The translations under genes and the position numbers were made by a program. A stretch of 64,000 nt of DNA from Hevea brasiliensis (lineage: Eukaryota; Streptophyta; Magnoliopsida; Malpighiales; Euphorbiaceae): NCBI RefSeq assembly GCF_030052815.1, contig NC_079510.1, forward strand, positions 43,131,225 to 43,195,224. Direction: 5' to 3'. Positions 60,510-64,000 of the stretch are shown here, one piece after another; the first letter of the stretch is position 1; each line of letters opens with the position of its first letter. The notes under the pieces are model-generated. The model was not told the origin of the DNA, ran no database searches, and saw only the letters and a list, made by a program, of their open reading frames with translations.

Positions 60510-62859
60510 TCTCCAACCTCAGAACAGTTCTAGTGGGTATCAATTCATTATTCTCATTTTTAACAACTGTCACTCCACCTTTTTTTGGTACAACATGCAC
60601 AGGACTAACCCACTCACTGTCAGAAATGGGGTAAATAATTCCAGCAGCTAGTAATTTTAGGATTTCCTTTTTCACAACATCCTTCATTGTAGGATTCAAT
60701 CTTCTTTGGTGTTCAATGGAAGGTTTACTATTTGGCTCTAGGAAAATCCTATGCATACAAACTGTTGGACTAATTCCCTTTATATCATCAATTGCATAAC
60801 CCAAAACTCTCCTATATTTTCTCAAAACTCTCAACAATTTGTCAATCTCAATATCAGTCAAACATGCATTAATTATAACAGGATATGTTTCATTTGGTCC
60901 AAGAAAAGCATACCTGAGGTTGGAAGGAAGAGGTTTAAGATCTACCTTTGGGGCATCCTCTACCTTTAATGATGGTGGTTTGATCTCCAAATTTTGCACT
61001 CCTTCAAGTTGAAAAATTGTGGCTTCAGGATGTGGTGGAGAACTCTCCAAGTGTTGTGCAAAAGCAGCTATGTTGTGATTATCATCATCAATGCTCTCAC
61101 CATGGACTAAGCAATTTTCAAGTGGGTCTTGTGGGTAGCTTTTTCTGAAATGCTCTTGAACAATCTCATCAATAATGTCTACCAGCAAACAAGACTCAAC
61201 TTCTTCATGTTTCCTTTTCATGGCTGGATTGATGTTGAATATCATTTGATCATCTCCCACTCTAAGCGTCAATTGCTCACCCTTCACATCAATTAATGCA
61301 CCAGCTGTTGCCAAGAAGGGTCTTCCCAATAAGATAGGAACTTTTGTGTCTTCTTCCATATCCAAAATGACAAAGTCTACCGGAATGTAGAATTTCCCAA
61401 CCTTGATAGGCACATTTTCAAGAATGCCTTCCGGATACTTAATTGAACGGTCAGCTAATGAAAGATACATGTTTGTGGGCTTCAATTCTCCCATATTCAA
61501 CTTCTCATATATTGAAAGAGGCATTAGGCTGACGCTAGCTCCAAGGTCACATAAAGCATTTGCCACACAATTATCACCAATATGACAAGGGATGGAAAAC
61601 ACACCCGGATCTTTGAGTTTGGGAGGTAACTTTTTCTGAATTATAGCACTGCATTGCTCTCCCAAGTTGATGGTGTCATAATCTTCTAGCCTTCTCTTGT
61701 TGGAAAGAATCTCCTTCAAAAACTTGGCATAACTTGGCATTTGGGATAGTGCCTCAGTGAATGGCACATTGATATACAACTTCTTTAGCACTTCAAGGAA
61801 TTTGCCAAATTGTTTGTCTAGTTTATGCTTGATGAATCTTTGAGGGTAGGGAAGGGTGGGTTTGTAAGGTTCAGGTGGGATGTATGGTTTCTCTCCTTCA
61901 TCTTGCTCACTTTTGCTTTCTTCTTCTTTTTCATTTTTCTTGCTCTCGACTGAATTTTCTTCTTTTGTGCTCTCTTTTTCTTCTCTCTTGTTTTCACTCT
62001 CTTGACCAACTTTTTTACCACTTCTCAAGGTCACCAACTTACATTGTTCATGAGGGTTTTGTGGTTGGCTAGGTAGTTTCCCATAGGAATTGCTTCCTGA
62101 TGAGCTTGCTTGTTGCGCCAATTGAGTCTCCAACATGCGGTTGTGGACTTGTAATTGATCCATGGTTTGTCTCATGTGTTGCATTTCTTCCTCCAATTTG
62201 TTATTCATCTTGCTTTGTTCAGCAAAAAATTTCTCCATCATGTTCTCCAAAGATGGCTTCGGTTCATGGGATGGAAGGGATTGTTGTGCTCTTGCTTGAT
62301 ATCCAGGTGGTGGCTGCCTTGTGGGCTGAAATTGAGGCTGAAATTGAGGCCTATTTTGCTGCATAAACTGCTGGTTATGAGCATAATTTGAGCTTTGGCC
62401 TTGTTGAGCAAAAGTTGCTTGTGGTCTCCATGTTGAGTTGTTCACATTAGAATAAGCATTTCCCATAGGTTTCTGTTGATAACCTCCTGCATAAGCAGCT
62501 TGTTCTTGCAAATAATCATCACCATAAGAAGAGTAATTAACTCCACAACTTTGAGTTCCATCTGTGAAGGCAACTTGTTGCATAGTTGTAGGAGTTGAGG
62601 TTGTTGCCTTTGTGCAAAAATCACTAAGAAGCTGAGTCAACTGGTCAAATCTTGCATTCATGTATCTAACTGAGTCTAGTTCATAGATCCCAGCTTTCTT
62701 TGGCTCAAGTGCTCTAGGATTTCCCCATAAATGGGTATTATGAGCAATCTTCTCTAATAGATCATAGCATTCTTCACTTGTCATTCTCATGAAATCTCCT
62801 CCTGCTTGTGAATCAATTGTGTTTCTTATGGTGGAGTAACTCGTGTAGAAATTCAACAA
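60493..62859 (-). CDS. gag C-terminus, protease and RT start of element 4
   Basis: The longest frame of the window, 788 residues. It begins in the gag tail (TIDSQAGGDFMRMTSEECYDLLEKIAHNTHLW), followed by a Gln/Pro/Asn-rich region (residues ~130-270) and an acidic Lys/Glu linker (to ~320). The protease follows (CDLGASVSLMPLSIYEKLNMG, residues ~435-455, with VPILLGRPFLATAGALIDVKGEQLTLRV). Then come the protease-RT linker and the first RT motifs (PSIEHQRRLNPTMKDVVKKEILKLLAAGIIYPISDSEWVSPVHVVPKKGG). The active-site triad reads Asp-Leu-Gly, usual for Athila proteases. No zinc knuckle is evident. It leaves frame only at VLRLENVHRL, where the RT continues in 59901-60509. Confidence 0.9.
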   Translation of the reverse strand: MLNFYTSYSTIRNTIDSQAGGDFMRMTSEECYDLLEKIAHNTHLWGNPRALEPKKAGIYELDSVRYMNARFDQLTQLLSDFCTKATTSTPTTMQQVAFTDGTQSCGVNYSSYGDDYLQEQAAYAGGYQQKPMGNAYSNVNNSTWRPQATFAQQGQSSNYAHNQQFMQQNRPQFQPQFQPTRQPPPGYQARAQQSLPSHEPKPSLENMMEKFFAEQSKMNNKLEEEMQHMRQTMDQLQVHNRMLETQLAQQASSSGSNSYGKLPSQPQNPHEQCKLVTLRSGKKVGQESENKREEKESTKEENSVESKKNEKEEESKSEQDEGEKPYIPPEPYKPTLPYPQRFIKHKLDKQFGKFLEVLKKLYINVPFTEALSQMPSYAKFLKEILSNKRRLEDYDTINLGEQCSAIIQKKLPPKLKDPGVFSIPCHIGDNCVANALCDLGASVSLMPLSIYEKLNMGELKPTNMYLSLADRSIKYPEGILENVPIKVGKFYIPVDFVILDMEEDTKVPILLGRPFLATAGALIDVKGEQLTLRVGDDQMIFNINPAMKRKHEEVESCLLVDIIDEIVQEHFRKSYPQDPLENCLVHGESIDDDNHNIAAFAQHLESSPPHPEATIFQLEGVQNLEIKPPSLKVEDAPKVDLKPLPSNLRYAFLGPNETYPVIINACLTDIEIDKLLRVLRKYRRVLGYAIDDIKGISPTVCMHRIFLEPNSKPSIEHQRRLNPTMKDVVKKEILKLLAAGIIYPISDSEWVSPVHVVPKKGGVTVVKNENNELIPTRTVLRLENVHRL

Positions 62860-63553
62860 TCATCCATTTGGGTATTTCATGATGAGGACATTGCCTTTCA
62901 AGCTCCTTAAATCTCATCCAAGATTCATACAAAGTTTCATCATCCCTTGGTTTAAAAGCTACCATCAAATTCCTCAAATGAGTAGTTTTCCCAGGTGGGA
63001 AAAATTGAGATAGAAAAGCTTGAGATAACTGCTCCCAAGTAGCTATAATAGCTTGTGGAAGTGAATCATACCACTCCAATGCTGAATCCCGAAGAGAGAA
63101 TGGAAATAAGGTGAGCCGAATAACTTCATCAGAAACTCCAGGTTGTCTTTGTGTACCACATATCATCAAAAATTTCTTCAAATGAGAATGAGGATTTTCA
63201 AGTGGGCTACCTCCAAATTGTGAATTCTGAACCATTTGAATAAGACCAGTTTTTAATTCAAATTGATTAGCTCCAATAATAGGTCTGTTATCTCTCACAT
63301 CAGTACATCTAGGAAAAGCATAATCTAACATGGATCTTCTTTGAGGATCATTTTGATTAGCATTTTGCCCGTTTTGCTCGTTTCCTCCATTATCTCCACC
63401 AATAGCTCTATTTTGATTCTCCATATTTTCGATTGTCTCCTCTTGCCCAAATATTTGTTGTTCTTCTTTTTCTGCTTCTTTTCTTTTTTTGTATTCCTTT
63501 TTGTTGGCTCGATAATTTTTCAATTTCGAGATTGAACAACAATTCAGTATCAC
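62813..63553 (-). CDS. gag N-terminal part of element 4
   Basis: A 246-residue frame, with a second possible start at residue 44 (MENQNRAIGGDNGG, 63424). It contains the capsid domain: NPHSHLKKFLMICGTQ, LFPFSLRDSALEWYDSLPQAIIATWEQLSQAFLSQFFPPGKTTHLRNLMVAF and RDDETLYESWMRFKELERQCPHHEIPKWMIVEFLHELL. The frame ends at HHKKHN; one base later the gag tail continues in 60493-62859. A single small indel near 62830-62845 therefore separates the two parts. Confidence 0.9.
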   Translation of the reverse strand: MILNCCSISKLKNYRANKKEYKKRKEAEKEEQQIFGQEETIENMENQNRAIGGDNGGNEQNGQNANQNDPQRRSMLDYAFPRCTDVRDNRPIIGANQFELKTGLIQMVQNSQFGGSPLENPHSHLKKFLMICGTQRQPGVSDEVIRLTLFPFSLRDSALEWYDSLPQAIIATWEQLSQAFLSQFFPPGKTTHLRNLMVAFKPRDDETLYESWMRFKELERQCPHHEIPKWMIVEFLHELLHHKKHN

Positions 63554-63694
63554 TTGTGCTTTTTGATTTTCTCATAAACAAGAAAAGTACCTGAAAAAAA
63601 AAAAACACAAGGAACAATAGTGAAAATAAAAGAAAATAAAATTTCTAATTAGCTTAAAACAATTAAAATCCAATTTAAAAATAAACAATTACCA

Positions 63695-63707
63695 GGCAAC
63701 GGCGCCA
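63695..63707 (-). other. Primer binding site of element 4 (tRNA-Asp type)
   Basis: In sense, TGGCGCCGTTGCC, the primer site typical of Athila/Tat elements and different from the iMet site of the other elements. It lies 13 nt from the LTR end at 63721. Confidence 0.85.
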
Positions 63708-63720
63708 AAAACTTTATACT

Positions 63721-64000
63721 TGATTTCCTCAAGTGCACGGGTCACAGAGTATAGTTTTAAAAATTGATATCGATCCCACAGGGAATTGTGCTTAAATTGG
63801 AAATAAAAGTATAAGCTAATTAGAATGACAAAAATTAAAAGATATTAAAAATAAAATCTAAAAATTAAAATTAAGACAAAAATTAAAGATGTAAAATGAA
63901 ATTTGGAATTAAAATTGGTATTTGAGGAATTAAAACTAGATCAATCAATTAACTAAAATTAATTAAACTAGATTACCAAAAATTAATTTGAAATTTCTAT
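63721..64000 (-). repeat. 5' LTR of element 4 (partial, continues beyond the window)
   Basis: The first 280 bp on the plus strand match 54237-54520 nearly base for base after the first ~12 bases, where TGTGTCCGCAAG and TGATTTCCTCAAG differ. Confidence 0.9.

Larger units (their letters stand above)
54237..64000 (-). mobile_element. Ty3/Gypsy Athila-type LTR retrotransposon (element 4), runs past the window
   Basis: The left LTR (54237 to about 55860) and the first 280 bp of the right LTR (from 63721) share AAGTGCACGGGTCACAG and the following sequence almost exactly. In sense (minus) order: a primer site TGGCGCCGTTGCC, gag, protease with DLGAS, RT with FMDD, RNase H and integrase. The primer site and FMDD motif mark the Athila/Tat branch. 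No env-like frame is seen in the 2.2 kb between integrase and 3' LTR. Most of pol is readable with few breaks, so it is fairly recent. The right end and second target site are outside the window; the left flank is TACGG (54232-54236). Confidence 0.93.

Noticed and set aside
61818..62021. A Lys-rich small protein on the minus strand
   Set aside because: It is the wrong-frame shadow of the Lys/Glu-rich linker in the Athila gag-protease frame.

Overview
The window is nuclear DNA from a flowering plant. It is strongly AT-rich, its genes have GT-AG introns, and its genes are diluted by nested LTR retrotransposons. The gene families present (a tau-class glutathione transferase, an FKF1/ADAGIO3-like LOV/F-box/kelch photoreceptor, a receptor-like protein with leucine-rich repeats) and the Tekay, CRM, Athila and hAT repeats point to a eudicot. 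A rosid of the order Malpighiales, such as a Euphorbiaceae species, is my guess only.

Layout. 1-2286: AT-rich intergenic DNA. 2292-10091: a minus-strand Tekay-type Ty3/Gypsy element with ~2.05 kb LTRs and target duplication AGCTA; its gag is missing. It ends 86 bp before the start codon of a small two-exon gene for a putative plastid protein of unknown function (10177-11070). 11712-12497: a two-exon tau-class GST, the best intact known gene here. 14880-31372: an FKF1-like gene in two exons separated by a 14.66 kb intron. The intron holds a 13.5 kb CRM-type Gypsy element (target duplication AGCAC), and that element is split by a 5.1 kb hAT transposon. The coding exons carry frame lesions, so this copy looks like a pseudogene.

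33763-49412: a decayed Copia element (target duplication AGCTA). It is interrupted by a very long solo LTR (34129-45984, duplication GCGAT), which is itself interrupted by a second minus-strand Tekay-type element (36995-45712, duplication TTAAG). This is a three-layer nest with every boundary visible. 49413-52900: intergenic DNA with a ~325 bp tandem repeat. 52899-54236: the 3' part of a minus-strand LRR receptor-like-protein gene, cut by a minus-strand Athila-type element that runs from 54237 past the end of the window.

Three cross-cutting observations stand out. First, every Ty3/Gypsy element here has a perfect stem-loop whose loop reads AGGA (GGGA in one) in the sense strand, 14-24 nt before the 3' LTR. 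The stems differ in sequence but stay perfectly paired, and the Athila element has a second copy of the whole hairpin-plus-purine-tract module 1.5 kb upstream. Second, differences between paired LTRs are not scattered but sit in short scrambled patches, mostly at CAG/CTG positions, which suggests consensus-sequence errors at methylated CHG sites. Some apparent frameshifts may therefore be artefacts. Third, the Tekay element at 36995-45712 has a ~3.2 kb non-coding block where gag, protease and reverse transcriptase should be.
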